Part shown: one piece after another, positions 32,646-42,085 of the stretch
How positions within the stretch are numbered: position 1 is the first letter of the stretch
Layout: every line of letters starts with the position of its first letter
Virus record (IMG/VR): IMGVR_UViG_3300035698_019776
Location: 1 to 47,822 of that record
DNA: 47,822 nucleotides
Strand: one strand, 5' to 3'
Origin: a virus
Notes under the pieces: generated by a model
Databases searched by the model: none
The model's input: the letters and a program-made list of their open reading frames with translations, nothing else
Told to the model about the DNA's origin: nothing
Translations under genes and position numbers: made by a program

Positions 32646-33062
32646 CTAGCCTACAAGATCGGCTATACTAGAGTATACCTCCGTAGATACTGCCATATCT
32701 ATATCCTGCTTTAAGGCCTTGATAGCTAGGCCGATTTCTTTTCTAGGAACTCCGTCTTGCTTTGCATCGTAAATTAATTGCTTCTTTTCTTCGATGCATT
32801 CTTCGACAATTTCCTTATAAGACTTAATGACAGGACTTTCGCTGATAATCTCTTTTCTGCGCTCTCGAAGCTTCTTAATTTCATCATCAATTGTCTCTAT
32901 CTCATCATTTGACGAGATAGCTTCCTTGAGATCATCTCTAGCCTCTTTTATCTTTTCACTGACTTCATCTAAATTTCTAACGAATGCCCTGATTGTATTT
33001 CTGTCTGCTACCTGCGGCGGCCCTGCCAGTGGATTTATTGAAACGTCTGCGCTCTTAGTCAT
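32646..33062 (-). CDS. Coiled-coil hypothetical protein upstream of dnaE
   Basis: 138 residues. Nearly all helical with heptad-like charge patterns from residue 30 to 90 (VSEKIKEARDDLKEAIS, DDEIKKLRERRKEIIS), followed by EECIEEKKQLIYDAKQDGVPRKEIGLAIKALKQDID. The latter half resembles GapR-like or DUF2312 sequences (an ExKxxIxxDAKxxG pattern and a C-terminal helix), though this could not be checked. GapR-type proteins bind overtwisted AT-rich DNA; if so, it would suit replication. Start supported by GAGGAAC ten bases upstream. It is separated from dnaE by about 100 bases. Confidence 0.62.
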   Translation of the reverse strand: MTKSADVSINPLAGPPQVADRNTIRAFVRNLDEVSEKIKEARDDLKEAISSNDEIETIDDEIKKLRERRKEIISESPVIKSYKEIVEECIEEKKQLIYDAKQDGVPRKEIGLAIKALKQDIDMAVSTEVYSSIADLVG

Positions 33063-33086
33063 TTTTAATGTTCCTCGTTTTTAATT

Positions 33087-36000
33087 TTAGAAGTTTGGCA
33101 ACCTGACCTCCGACTCATCGAATACGCCAAGTGATAGTATAATACCTTCGACCTTACTTTTTCTTTGTTTTATCTTATTAGAATATTCTGAAGATTCATC
33201 ATCTGAGTTCTTGTCGTGGGCTGGATTTTCTCTTTTGTTTGATGTTCTTTGCCTGATGTATTGCAGAGCCTCTGATTCTATTTTATCAGCAAATGATGGT
33301 TCATCTTGATTCCCTGAGTTAAATAGCGTATTGAAGCCAATTGATTTATCGATATTTGCCGCTGAAATTAAATCAGATATAACGGGGTGCTTTCTGCGCG
33401 GACTGCTGGAAAAAGAGTATGGCTTAATATACTGAAGATAACTTCCGGCCCTACCGATTTCGCTTTTACCGGACTCATCGGGTATAACATCATAGAATCT
33501 ACCAAAAGCTCCAGAATAGACCTCCATCAACTCTTTTGAAGTAGAGCTATTTACTGATACTCGGAACTTTTCCGGCTCAGATATGATGTCTTCTGGCGTG
33601 ACCTCCTTGCCCTTTGCTTTTGATATTACGGAAGCAACTACGTCTAACTTATAAACACTTACGACAAAAGCTTTGTACATATGCTTCTTTTTTGCAGATA
33701 GAGTAACCCCTCTGGTCTCCGGGTTTTCAATAATCCTATAAGCGGAAACGGGATCTAGCAAGCTGACTGATAGCATTCTAGATGCCGAACCCGTTCTTGC
33801 GTTATAATGATTGGTTCCGGAAAATACACTTAAATTTTTAGAATTTATCTGCCTGAGAAAGGGCTTAGACTCTTCTATTATTTGCCTGCTGAGATCTCTC
33901 ATTAGACGTTGCAGCTCTTTAATTCCGGCCTTAAAGTCTTCCTTTAACTCTTTATCATCGAGTGAAGACATTCCTATTGCCAGCTTAGTCTGATTTGTTA
34001 CATAATCTTCCATTTGCTTTTCATACGTCTTTTTAATAGCTATAATCTGGTCTTCATTATACTTTAGGTCTGTAATTCCAGAAATCTCTTCCTGTAACGC
34101 GGAGTTAGATGTATCACTCTTTGAGTCAACTCTCATCAAGAATGATATATCGAGCGGCTCACCATCAAAGTCTATAACAAACTTGTAGGATGGTATAGCT
34201 ACCCTTGAGGCAAGACTCATTTTAGATTCAGAACCTCCAGCTGGATCGAATGGTAAAATTATATTTACAAAGTTAAATTGGTCTTCGCTCGGAGGCCATG
34301 ACATATCTTTTGCATTTTTCTGGTCAAACATACCTATTTGGAGTTTGCTTGAGTTAAAGTTATACCGCGGATTCTTATAATATGAAGCCTCAAATACTTC
34401 GTGATCATTGTGAGCTAGTGAGTTTGCAAAATTAACGGCCTCTTCTTCTGTGGCAAATGATTTAAACCTCTGATCGGATTCTTCATTCTCGTTTGTAAAC
34501 ATCTCTCTAACTATCCAGCCTTCTTGCACAACCCGCATTCCAGGTTTTGACAGGAAGTTTAGACCTTTCTTTTCATCTTTTTTGCTCAGCCTTGGAAGCC
34601 TATCTACCGTAAGATGCCTACCACCAGACTCGGGGCTGTCTATAGTTCCGGAAAACGACATTGTTGAGGTTGGAGAGGCATTGCTGACTTCTTTTAAAAT
34701 AGCCCCCAATCTTATGGAATTCGAGCGAACATTCTGATTCAAAGAGCCCTCAGAATTAGATATCAATAGCTCCAGCCTATCAGCAAGATACTGATTTGAC
34801 AGGCCGGAAACTCTTGGTGATGCCGCAAAAACCTTGGCAGAAGCTAGACTTATATTGATACGAGACCAAGCTTTATCAATATTACCAATGCTCACTAGAT
34901 CTTCCATAGCTCCCTCGCTATTCATCATTCCGGACAAGCCCATCAGTTGACCATTCTTGTTGGCCTCTTTGACGGTGGAAACAATAGAGTCTACTTCGTT
35001 TTTACCATAGCCGGCAACCCACCCAGAACTACCTGGGTATCCCATAATTTTCTTTGAATTGCTCAAGTCTATACCGATATCATATCCTATGTAATCTGGG
35101 GATTTCTCATCAGCGCAGAATTCGGCATACATAGAGCTTAGTGAGTCGGAAACATGCTGAGCGTAGTTTATCAAAGCGATCTTTGCAAACCCTCTAGACC
35201 TGTATATATTCTTGCTTATCCTAGACCTAGATATCAAAGTTAATTCTTTGTAAAATTCAGAATTTTCATCAATAATATCAGAAGATAGTTTCTTTATAAA
35301 TTCTTCTATATCCTTCGCCTTACCGGATGGCGGAACTAGGTATCCGGTATGGGTTGGTGTTATCTGCCACTCATTGGATACATCCTTTAGGGATGCGGAT
35401 ATGATCTTTTTCGCAACGCCCTTTGCGAAATCCTCATCATCATATATCGTGTATATATTACTTCTTGTCCAATCATAAAGCTTTGCGCATTTATCAGACA
35501 AAGACTCTTCAAATTTCCTCATAAAAGCAGATATCAGGCCGGAAACTATTTCTGGCTCTTCCTTGCGAACTTCTATATCTGGATCTTCGGAATTATAAAA
35601 ATCGATATGTCCTGATATTTTTGACTTTAAGTAAAAGCTATACTTCTTCACATCAACTTTGGCATCGTCAAGGATGGAGTTAATCATTGCGTCGTCAATT
35701 ACTCCGTCTGTCCATGTTCTAATTAGTCGAATTGAGGATTCTATTAACCTTGCAAATGATTTCATTTTAGCTTCGGCTATTTCAGCTCCAGAGCTTTCGT
35801 TAGTTAATCTTACAGATATTGGTATATCCGCAAGTCCGCTGCTAAAGAAGTCGCCCTCTCTTTCGTCGGCCTCTCCCTGCTCGAAAAGATCGACGGCGTG
35901 TTTGTCCTCTGCTACAGCAGACTCTTCTCCAGAATATTTTATAGACGATGTTTCGAGATAATATTCGGAAATAATTCCTCCAGTTCCAGTGGAAGAACCG

Positions 36001-39000
36001 TTAGCATTCCAGATATTTACCGAGTTGCCCTTATTTGAAAACCCTTTAATGAAAACAAAATCCTCATATACGGCATTTGTTTCGTCGATAGGCAGCGTAA
36101 ACGAAAGAACCGGTCTTTCAGGGTTTTTTGCATCGGGAAATAACACTCCATCATCTAGTTTAGACCATTCGGCATAGGGGAGTATGGTAAAGGATACTAG
36201 CCTCGGATCACTAGCTGGGACCAAAACCTCCATAGAATCAGAGACGCCACGCATCCCGTCGGGGTTGATAGTTCCATAGTCAAGCCGATCAAAAGTGCGC
36301 AAGATTTTCTTGATATTATCTTTACCGTAAGAATTAAGAAGGTCCACCATATAGTTGCCACTCACCCCAGCTTTTGCCGAAACTGGAGAATACTTCGACT
36401 GAGAGCTGACGATGTTTAATCCTGCGTTAGCTTTTGCGAATTTCATGCTGTGGCCGATGTTAAATGTATGACCAAGCGGGCAAACTAAATTCAGGCCGGA
36501 TATAAGCTCTCTTTCTAGATCGTTATTGATGGTAACTAATGCGGAAACCGAAGAGCTCTTAATCATACCAAGTATCTTATTAACCCTGGAAGAAATCTTA
36601 TTTAAATCTATTTCATCATCCTGCGATGTATATTGATCAAGACTTTGATCAATTAGCATCATGTCATCTACGCCTATTCCATACCTGATTAGTATATTTA
36701 CCATGGCGGCATATTTCTCAACCGAACCTCTTCTAATATCTCTCAAGTATTTGAGTATATATCCGTTGCTTGACTCTCTTCTATCAAACATCGATATAGA
36801 GGCTGGTGCCCCGCAAACAGAGAATAGCAAGGTTCCTTCCGGAAGTACCTTTTCTTTACCCGTATGGTCGGTTGGATTAACGAAGCCCTTGGTACCTGAT
36901 GGGCCAACCTTGGATAAAGCTGCGACACCACTCGAATACTTATTTACAGATTGAAAATCTTCTATATGGCATGTGCAAGAAAAACTGACTCTTGAAAACT
37001 TAGGTCCGGGTTTCGACATTTTATCTGCAATATTTTTCTCAGGAGATTTGCTTGCTGATATAGAGTTGGTATACTCAGAATTTCTAACTTTTTTGTCCTT
37101 TGTTCTGATAGCGTTCCATTCCGGCTGTAAAGATAATTCTGGAGGTAGAGTCGTATTAACCTTTTTTAGTTCTATTCCGCAACCACCATACTCCTCGGTG
37201 GGGCAAGAGAATTTCAAAGAATCAACTGATATGGACGGAGAAATTATTGCCCCTCCGGCTGCAAAAAGTGCGCCAGCCCTTCTGTGTATACCCTCCTCAT
37301 ATTCTTTAGGAACTGAGCTGCTAATAAGATCAGATATCTGGTCCCAAGTCTTTTCGCCAGAATATTTAGATATAATCTCTCTCTCTCTCTGGTCGCGATA
37401 TAGTTTTAGAGGCGGAAGTGGCCAAGGCCTAGACTTCAAATAGTCTAGAGTTATCTTATATGTTCCGTCAATTTCCCGACCTCTGTAGAAAGAAACCAGA
37501 GGGAATGTTATCTTTACCTTTGAGTACTTTTCGCCGGAGTACGGTATATACTTAAAGCAAACGGGACATGGAGCGAGCCTTAGAGTAACAGAAGTTCTAT
37601 CTCCATTCAAATCCTGTTTAGATTGAAGATAGATCGTATCAAGACTCAAACTGATAGTGCTTAAAAAGTTTTTAGAACTTAGCATGGTTCTAAGATCAAA
37701 GTATTCTTTAATCTTTCTATCAGTTGTATCGCTAGAATTCCTCTCAATTATTGATAGCACCTCTTGCTGGCGAGATTCGTCAAGTTCTCCGGCAGTAATC
37801 ATCTTCTTCTTAACAAATGCCTCACGATGCCTTGCCGAATGAACAACCGATGTTACGGCGGGCGATGATAGGTACATTGATGACAGCAAGAATTGTCCAC
37901 GAATTTCTGAAGCCTGAAAGCTATTAATCAAGATCTTGGTTGGAAGAAAGTTATTTAACTTTTTCTCAACCGCCTCATACTTCGGAATGAGTTCCTTCGG
38001 TATAGAGCTGTCTTTTTTATATTTCATAAATTCTGACATAGCTTCATAATCAGTCTTTTTAGCCGCATACATTAAGTCATTAAGCTCTCGCTTAGTGTTA
38101 AAGTCCGGACCCTCACCTTTCTCGATAAGCTGCGTTACTTTTTTTGATATTTCCTGGATCTTGCCGCTTATTGTAAAAAATACGTCCTGAGCCTTTCTGT
38201 CTAAAAATACTGGACCATCATCAGTGTAGTCAACATATGGATTTACAGACCATGCACCAATCCCCAGATTATCGTTAACCTCGTCTTCATCGATAATAGA
38301 TTTTGTGTGGTGAACGTCTAACCTCTTATTAATATTTTTCCTGCTGACATTTAACTTTGACCTTCCTGAATCATAATGATGGTCTTCCGGATTCTGCCGC
38401 TCTTCTTCTTCTTCTTTCTTTTTACGGTTATTCTCACCCCTATCGAAGATAGAGCTGAGCGGTAATATCGCAGTTGCTGCCTCTTCCTCATCCAAACCGT
38501 TATTATGATCTTCGATTATTTTAAATAGCGTTAAGATACCATCAAGCATGTTATTTCTGAATTTATACTTTTTGTTATCAGGCGTTCTATTTGATGATAA
38601 TATGTTGCTGTTTAGTTCTATATTTTTATAGAGAAAGGTAGCCTTATTTTTAGAAATTGGGTTAAGGCTAGCTGGGATAAGTTCCTTCATTTTCATAACT
38701 TCGGATGCTCTATCCTCATCATTCATATTGACAATATCCGATGGATCTGGAGGGCCATCGACCTTGAGATCTCCGGGAGAAGGTGACAGGGGCGTTACCG
38801 GATTAGCAACAAGAGGAACGGGTAACTTACCAGTTGCCTCAGAGTGAATCTTTTTAATGCTTTCAGATATGTCCGAAAATTCAGATGAGGAGAAGTTAGA
38901 TTCACCTATCGCAGAAATTATAGACTTAAGCTGAGATGCCCCATATTTATTATCTGCAACGCTTGCTATAGAATCTTCTAAGCTCTTCTCATAAACCAAA

Positions 39001-39125
39001 TTTTCATGAACCTGGCTTAGATCCTGGATGTATATGTCGATTTCGTTTGATTTGATTCTGGATAAAATCGTTAAAAGTGCTGACTCGTTTGTGAATATAA
39101 CCTGGGCAACTTTATTTATTTTCAT
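33087..39125 (-). CDS. Giant (2012-residue) unknown protein with four cysteine clusters
   Basis: 2012 residues, the longest gene in the window. Only local features are visible: cysteine pairs CPVC (about residue 519), CPTEEYGGCG (about 641), CTCHIE (about 715) and CPLGHTF (about 880), which may form zinc sites; a charged linker with a D/E/K-rich low-complexity patch around 230-260 (NRKKKEEEEERQNPEDHH); and a beta-rich section near residue 1630 (FNFVNIILPFDPAGG). No signal peptide, transmembrane helix or catalytic motif was recognised. It sits between an unknown 470-residue gene and the dnaE unit. Possibilities include a virion protein ejected with DNA, or a nucleic-acid-binding assembly factor; neither is supported. 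Confidence 0.8.
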   Translation of the reverse strand: MKINKVAQVIFTNESALLTILSRIKSNEIDIYIQDLSQVHENLVYEKSLEDSIASVADNKYGASQLKSIISAIGESNFSSSEFSDISESIKKIHSEATGKLPVPLVANPVTPLSPSPGDLKVDGPPDPSDIVNMNDEDRASEVMKMKELIPASLNPISKNKATFLYKNIELNSNILSSNRTPDNKKYKFRNNMLDGILTLFKIIEDHNNGLDEEEAATAILPLSSIFDRGENNRKKKEEEEERQNPEDHHYDSGRSKLNVSRKNINKRLDVHHTKSIIDEDEVNDNLGIGAWSVNPYVDYTDDGPVFLDRKAQDVFFTISGKIQEISKKVTQLIEKGEGPDFNTKRELNDLMYAAKKTDYEAMSEFMKYKKDSSIPKELIPKYEAVEKKLNNFLPTKILINSFQASEIRGQFLLSSMYLSSPAVTSVVHSARHREAFVKKKMITAGELDESRQQEVLSIIERNSSDTTDRKIKEYFDLRTMLSSKNFLSTISLSLDTIYLQSKQDLNGDRTSVTLRLAPCPVCFKYIPYSGEKYSKVKITFPLVSFYRGREIDGTYKITLDYLKSRPWPLPPLKLYRDQREREIISKYSGEKTWDQISDLISSSVPKEYEEGIHRRAGALFAAGGAIISPSISVDSLKFSCPTEEYGGCGIELKKVNTTLPPELSLQPEWNAIRTKDKKVRNSEYTNSISASKSPEKNIADKMSKPGPKFSRVSFSCTCHIEDFQSVNKYSSGVAALSKVGPSGTKGFVNPTDHTGKEKVLPEGTLLFSVCGAPASISMFDRRESSNGYILKYLRDIRRGSVEKYAAMVNILIRYGIGVDDMMLIDQSLDQYTSQDDEIDLNKISSRVNKILGMIKSSSVSALVTINNDLERELISGLNLVCPLGHTFNIGHSMKFAKANAGLNIVSSQSKYSPVSAKAGVSGNYMVDLLNSYGKDNIKKILRTFDRLDYGTINPDGMRGVSDSMEVLVPASDPRLVSFTILPYAEWSKLDDGVLFPDAKNPERPVLSFTLPIDETNAVYEDFVFIKGFSNKGNSVNIWNANGSSTGTGGIISEYYLETSSIKYSGEESAVAEDKHAVDLFEQGEADEREGDFFSSGLADIPISVRLTNESSGAEIAEAKMKSFARLIESSIRLIRTWTDGVIDDAMINSILDDAKVDVKKYSFYLKSKISGHIDFYNSEDPDIEVRKEEPEIVSGLISAFMRKFEESLSDKCAKLYDWTRSNIYTIYDDEDFAKGVAKKIISASLKDVSNEWQITPTHTGYLVPPSGKAKDIEEFIKKLSSDIIDENSEFYKELTLISRSRISKNIYRSRGFAKIALINYAQHVSDSLSSMYAEFCADEKSPDYIGYDIGIDLSNSKKIMGYPGSSGWVAGYGKNEVDSIVSTVKEANKNGQLMGLSGMMNSEGAMEDLVSIGNIDKAWSRINISLASAKVFAASPRVSGLSNQYLADRLELLISNSEGSLNQNVRSNSIRLGAILKEVSNASPTSTMSFSGTIDSPESGGRHLTVDRLPRLSKKDEKKGLNFLSKPGMRVVQEGWIVREMFTNENEESDQRFKSFATEEEAVNFANSLAHNDHEVFEASYYKNPRYNFNSSKLQIGMFDQKNAKDMSWPPSEDQFNFVNIILPFDPAGGSESKMSLASRVAIPSYKFVIDFDGEPLDISFLMRVDSKSDTSNSALQEEISGITDLKYNEDQIIAIKKTYEKQMEDYVTNQTKLAIGMSSLDDKELKEDFKAGIKELQRLMRDLSRQIIEESKPFLRQINSKNLSVFSGTNHYNARTGSASRMLSVSLLDPVSAYRIIENPETRGVTLSAKKKHMYKAFVVSVYKLDVVASVISKAKGKEVTPEDIISEPEKFRVSVNSSTSKELMEVYSGAFGRFYDVIPDESGKSEIGRAGSYLQYIKPYSFSSSPRRKHPVISDLISAANIDKSIGFNTLFNSGNQDEPSFADKIESEALQYIRQRTSNKRENPAHDKNSDDESSEYSNKIKQRKSKVEGIILSLGVFDESEVRLPNF

Positions 39126-39145
39126 TCTTGAAGCATCCTTATAGT

Positions 39146-40564
39146 CTAAAAGATTTCATTAGTAGTAACTATTTTACTATAATCTTCTTTAATTTTAGAA
39201 ACTCTGTAGTTTACTATCTCACCGATATCGGCAATGCCTTCTTCCTCAGACCTAGTTTTTGCCGCTAAAACTTTTGAGTCCTGTGATACATCGATGAATA
39301 AGTTAAAATTATCATTAATCTTGTTAATCATGTATTGACTATTAAAATTAATATTTTCAAAATTATTATAATCAAAAGAAGCAATTTTAGATAAAATTAC
39401 ACGAGATGGCAAATCTGTAGAAGACATCTTAATCAAGTGCCATATCGGCATCATCATTATGGCCTTGTAGTATATGCTTTTGTTATTCTTAATGGCAATT
39501 ATATTCGAAAAAGAATCAGAAAATAAATGACTTATATTGACGCCATCAACATATATTTCTCTATGCAGAACGGTCATCTTCTCGTTGCCTTTTCTTGGAA
39601 TCGGAAGAAGAATTCCAAAGACTTTATTTTTGATATTTCTATCAGAGTCTGTTTTCGGATTCGATATGACTGCATTTTTAAGACCATACAATACATTGCC
39701 AATTACCGGCCTGGTTTTGCAAAATGAAGTAGATTTTGAATTAGGCTCTGGCATGGAAGAATTAGAAAAAGATGATCTTTTTAAAACATTACCGAGGCTA
39801 TGAAGCTTTGGAATGTATTCGTTATCACCAATAGTCCCAGATATAGAACTAGGAAGAAGCTCTATAGAATTATTATAATTCTTATAAATATTATTATCTA
39901 AATTTTCAATAATTGAATCTATATCATCACTTATGGATTGAAACCCTTCGTATGTTTTTGGCATATCAAAGTTTTTAATTCTATCAACCTCGTTACTCAG
40001 GTATAAGCCTATCGAGTGAGTTGCGACCTGAGCCCTCGCCCTCTTTTTCATTAGGGTGAGCGGTTCCATTTTAAATAATTCATTAAACCCTAGCTTTTTA
40101 AACTTTTCAGACTCGTCTTTGATCGAGGAACTATTTCTGATTGAGTGTTTTATTAAAAGCTCACTATACAGATCTGAATCTTCAGCTAAGTTTAATTTTT
40201 GCGTGTGCCTGTGCGTGCATGCGTGCGCCTGCGTCTCTAAAAATTCAACCCTCTTCTTTATGTTGTAAATAAGGGCATCTCTATCAAAGGCCGTAGGCTC
40301 ATCTACGGAGATTTTATATGTCTTATAAAATAAACCTCTAGAGGTTCTATAAATCTTAATAGCGGTAGCTGCATCAGCTAGGCTGGCAAAACCCATATCC
40401 TCTAGTTGTAAATTTATAAATTCTTTCTCTATCGCAATTAATCTATTTCTAGCTGCCGAATCTGACTTGGAGCCGAGTGTTGATAGCTTATACTTTGATA
40501 TATCTTTCTCTTCAGAGATGTACTTGAGTATTTTAAGATTTTCCTTCTCCGCTTCTTCCTTCAT
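39146..40564 (-). CDS. Hypothetical protein downstream of sigma factor
   Basis: 472 residues from ATG 40564 (MKEEAEKENLKIL), chosen because GGGGATTACG precedes it; a longer frame reaches back to 40618 and overlaps the end of the sigma gene more. N-terminal 200 residues helical and charged; the segment TQAHACTHRHTQ sits in a GC/TG microsatellite. The central and C-terminal parts contain FGILLPIPRKGNEKMTVLHREIYVDGVNISHLFSD and AIMMMPIWHLI, which look like a folded beta/alpha domain. No family recognised. The start overlaps the sigma gene by 32 bases, suggesting coupled expression with transcription control. Confidence 0.72.
   Translation of the reverse strand: MKEEAEKENLKILKYISEEKDISKYKLSTLGSKSDSAARNRLIAIEKEFINLQLEDMGFASLADAATAIKIYRTSRGLFYKTYKISVDEPTAFDRDALIYNIKKRVEFLETQAHACTHRHTQKLNLAEDSDLYSELLIKHSIRNSSSIKDESEKFKKLGFNELFKMEPLTLMKKRARAQVATHSIGLYLSNEVDRIKNFDMPKTYEGFQSISDDIDSIIENLDNNIYKNYNNSIELLPSSISGTIGDNEYIPKLHSLGNVLKRSSFSNSSMPEPNSKSTSFCKTRPVIGNVLYGLKNAVISNPKTDSDRNIKNKVFGILLPIPRKGNEKMTVLHREIYVDGVNISHLFSDSFSNIIAIKNNKSIYYKAIMMMPIWHLIKMSSTDLPSRVILSKIASFDYNNFENINFNSQYMINKINDNFNLFIDVSQDSKVLAAKTRSEEEGIADIGEIVNYRVSKIKEDYSKIVTTNEIF
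40200..40235 (-). repeat. TG/GC alternating low-complexity tract
   Basis: A stretch of alternating purine-pyrimidine bases (tgcgtgtgcctgtgcgtgca and onward) that stands out from the AT-rich surroundings. It encodes QAHACTHRHTQ in the 472-residue protein. Such tracts can adopt Z-DNA and are prone to slippage. Confidence 0.7.
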
Positions 40565-41327
40565 CGTAATCCCCATAATCTTCGTAATCTTCAGAATCTT
40601 CAGAATCTTCCGAGACAAAAACAGAAGACTTTATATCATTGGTTAGGCCAAAAATACTTCTCATATTTCCATTTCTAGCTAACTTCTTTAGTTTGGCGGT
40701 TACCTTCCATTCTGTTGTGCCCATAGCTCTAGCTACATCGCGAGTATCATAATCCTTAAAATACATCATCTCTACTATTTTTTTAGTGCTTGGGTCGAAA
40801 TTTTTAATTACGCTTCTTAGGGAAAGAGAGAAGTCTATGTGTTTTTGGTCAGTAAGAACTCCGTTATAAAGATCATTCTTTGCCAAACCTCCCAGTATGT
40901 CATCAGGGCTTCTGTCACCGATCGCATCCCTGCCGCCCATTAAGTCGCTAATGGTTAGTTCTGCTGGCGCAACATTATACCCGCGCTCGTCTTTTAGTTC
41001 TAATTTATTTATAGTAGAGGCACATCTTTTTTGACGATTGGCTCTCATAATTGCCGATATATTCTTATTGTTTACATGAAACTGTAAGAATGTACTTAGC
41101 TTTACATTCCTGGTTGGATCGAACTTCTTAATGCCCTCTATTGCTATAACTCTGAGCTCACCAAATATATCGTCCTGAGACATACCATTTATAAATGTAC
41201 TGCTTGAGTATTTATTTAGTAATGGCTCTATGGTCTTAATTACGCTATCAAACCCCTCCCCTGTAAATGTATCAACGTAAAATGTTTCATCATAAACTTC
41301 AACATAAGATCTGTAGCCCTTTTGCAT
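40533..41327 (-). CDS. Phage sigma-70-family RNA polymerase sigma factor
   Basis: 264 residues from ATG 41327, which is just after the stop of the upstream nuclease gene and has AGGA upstream; a longer frame to 41393 overlaps that gene. Region 2 is seen at FDPTRNVKLSTFLQFHVN (approximately 71-88), continuing NISAIMRANRQKRCAS. Region 4 with a helix-turn-helix is FDPSTKKIVEMMYFKDYDTR followed by VARAMGTTEWKVTAKLKKL. The C-terminus is a D/E/S-rich repeat tail (SEDSEDSEDYED). It would redirect host RNA polymerase to phage (late or middle) promoters, as gp55 does in T4. Confidence 0.85.
   Translation of the reverse strand: MQKGYRSYVEVYDETFYVDTFTGEGFDSVIKTIEPLLNKYSSSTFINGMSQDDIFGELRVIAIEGIKKFDPTRNVKLSTFLQFHVNNKNISAIMRANRQKRCASTINKLELKDERGYNVAPAELTISDLMGGRDAIGDRSPDDILGGLAKNDLYNGVLTDQKHIDFSLSLRSVIKNFDPSTKKIVEMMYFKDYDTRDVARAMGTTEWKVTAKLKKLARNGNMRSIFGLTNDIKSSVFVSEDSEDSEDYEDYGDYDEGRSGEGKS
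40580..40615 (-). repeat. 9-bp tandem repeat encoding the acidic tail of the sigma factor
   Basis: Four 9-base units (cttcgtaat, cttcagaat, cttcagaat, cttccgaga) encode SED/YED triplets at the sigma C-terminus. The tract sits immediately upstream of the start codon of the next gene, so changes in copy number would also alter the region around that gene's ribosome site. Confidence 0.72.
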
Positions 41328-41341
41328 ATTGTATTTTATCC

Positions 41342-42073
41342 TTATTCCGCCCAAGCGTCTTGGCATATAGTTTTGAAATCGCACCAGTTGCATAATTTTG
41401 TGGGCCTCTTTTCCCAGGTATCTCTAGTTTCTATTGAGTCCCCAACCTTCAGAATCTTAGCTGTTGTTTCGTCAATCTGCTTATCCGTGAAGTCCCATCC
41501 TATGGTTTCACAATTTTGCTTGAGAAGAACATATTCTCCAGATATTTTTTTTGCGTCTGGAAATTCCTTTCTGATAACTATCGCATAAAGCAAAAGCTGG
41601 AAATTTGTTAGATATTTTGGATTTTTATTTGTCTTGTAGTCAACAACTTTGTAATGACCTGGCTCTACCAAGTCTATTCTATCAATATACCCTCTGATCT
41701 TATGGTTACCTAGCTCAGTATCAAAACTCATTTCATTGGAAATAACCTGAGGTATTCCTTCTTTGATCATCTTATTTAAATAAACGGTTAGAATCTCTTT
41801 TAGATCGGGTAGCTCATCTAGAAGATACTCGGCATTGAATTCGCACAGACCGCTTTTAAAAGATCTAGACATGATAGCCGGATATTCTTCCGGGGTGACA
41901 ACCTTGTTAAGAAGTTCTTCATGGAATAGCTCAAGAACACGGTGAGCCAGCTTACCAAATTCAAGGTGCGTCCAATCCTGAGCCGGAACATCAGGCTTTT
42001 CTATGTACCTATAGTGATATTGTTTTGGACACTTATCAAAAGTTCCAATTGAAGATGCTGATAATTTTATCAT
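41342..42073 (-). CDS. RecB/Cas4-type PD-(D/E)XK nuclease
   Basis: 243 residues. Motifs of the RecB-family nuclease (PF12705/Cas4-like): SIGTFDKCPKQYHYRYIE (8-25), FGKLAHRVLELF (39-50), core RGYIDRIDLVEPGHYKVVDYKTNK (127-150; D134, D145, K147), QLLLYAI (159-165). Cysteines C15, C228, C231 and C237 (LCNWCDFKTIC at the end) would hold the Fe-S cluster of Cas4/AddB proteins. It would degrade or trim DNA ends in recombination or replication. It lies between a structural protein gene and the sigma gene; no CRISPR array is near. Confidence 0.88.
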   Translation of the reverse strand: MIKLSASSIGTFDKCPKQYHYRYIEKPDVPAQDWTHLEFGKLAHRVLELFHEELLNKVVTPEEYPAIMSRSFKSGLCEFNAEYLLDELPDLKEILTVYLNKMIKEGIPQVISNEMSFDTELGNHKIRGYIDRIDLVEPGHYKVVDYKTNKNPKYLTNFQLLLYAIVIRKEFPDAKKISGEYVLLKQNCETIGWDFTDKQIDETTAKILKVGDSIETRDTWEKRPTKLCNWCDFKTICQDAWAE

Positions 42074-42085
42074 TTTTTTCTCTCT

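Noticed and set aside
36973-37443. Plus-strand 156-codon frame opposite the 2012-residue gene
   Set aside because: Shadow frame in a continuous minus-strand gene whose cysteine motifs are encoded on the other strand.
41328-41393. Longer N-terminus of the sigma factor
   Set aside because: It overlaps the end of the nuclease gene; ATG 41327 follows that gene's stop and has an upstream AGGA.
41342-42073. Cas4-like nuclease as part of a CRISPR-Cas system
   Set aside because: No direct-repeat array or other cas genes are present; stand-alone RecB/Cas4-like nucleases are common in phages.
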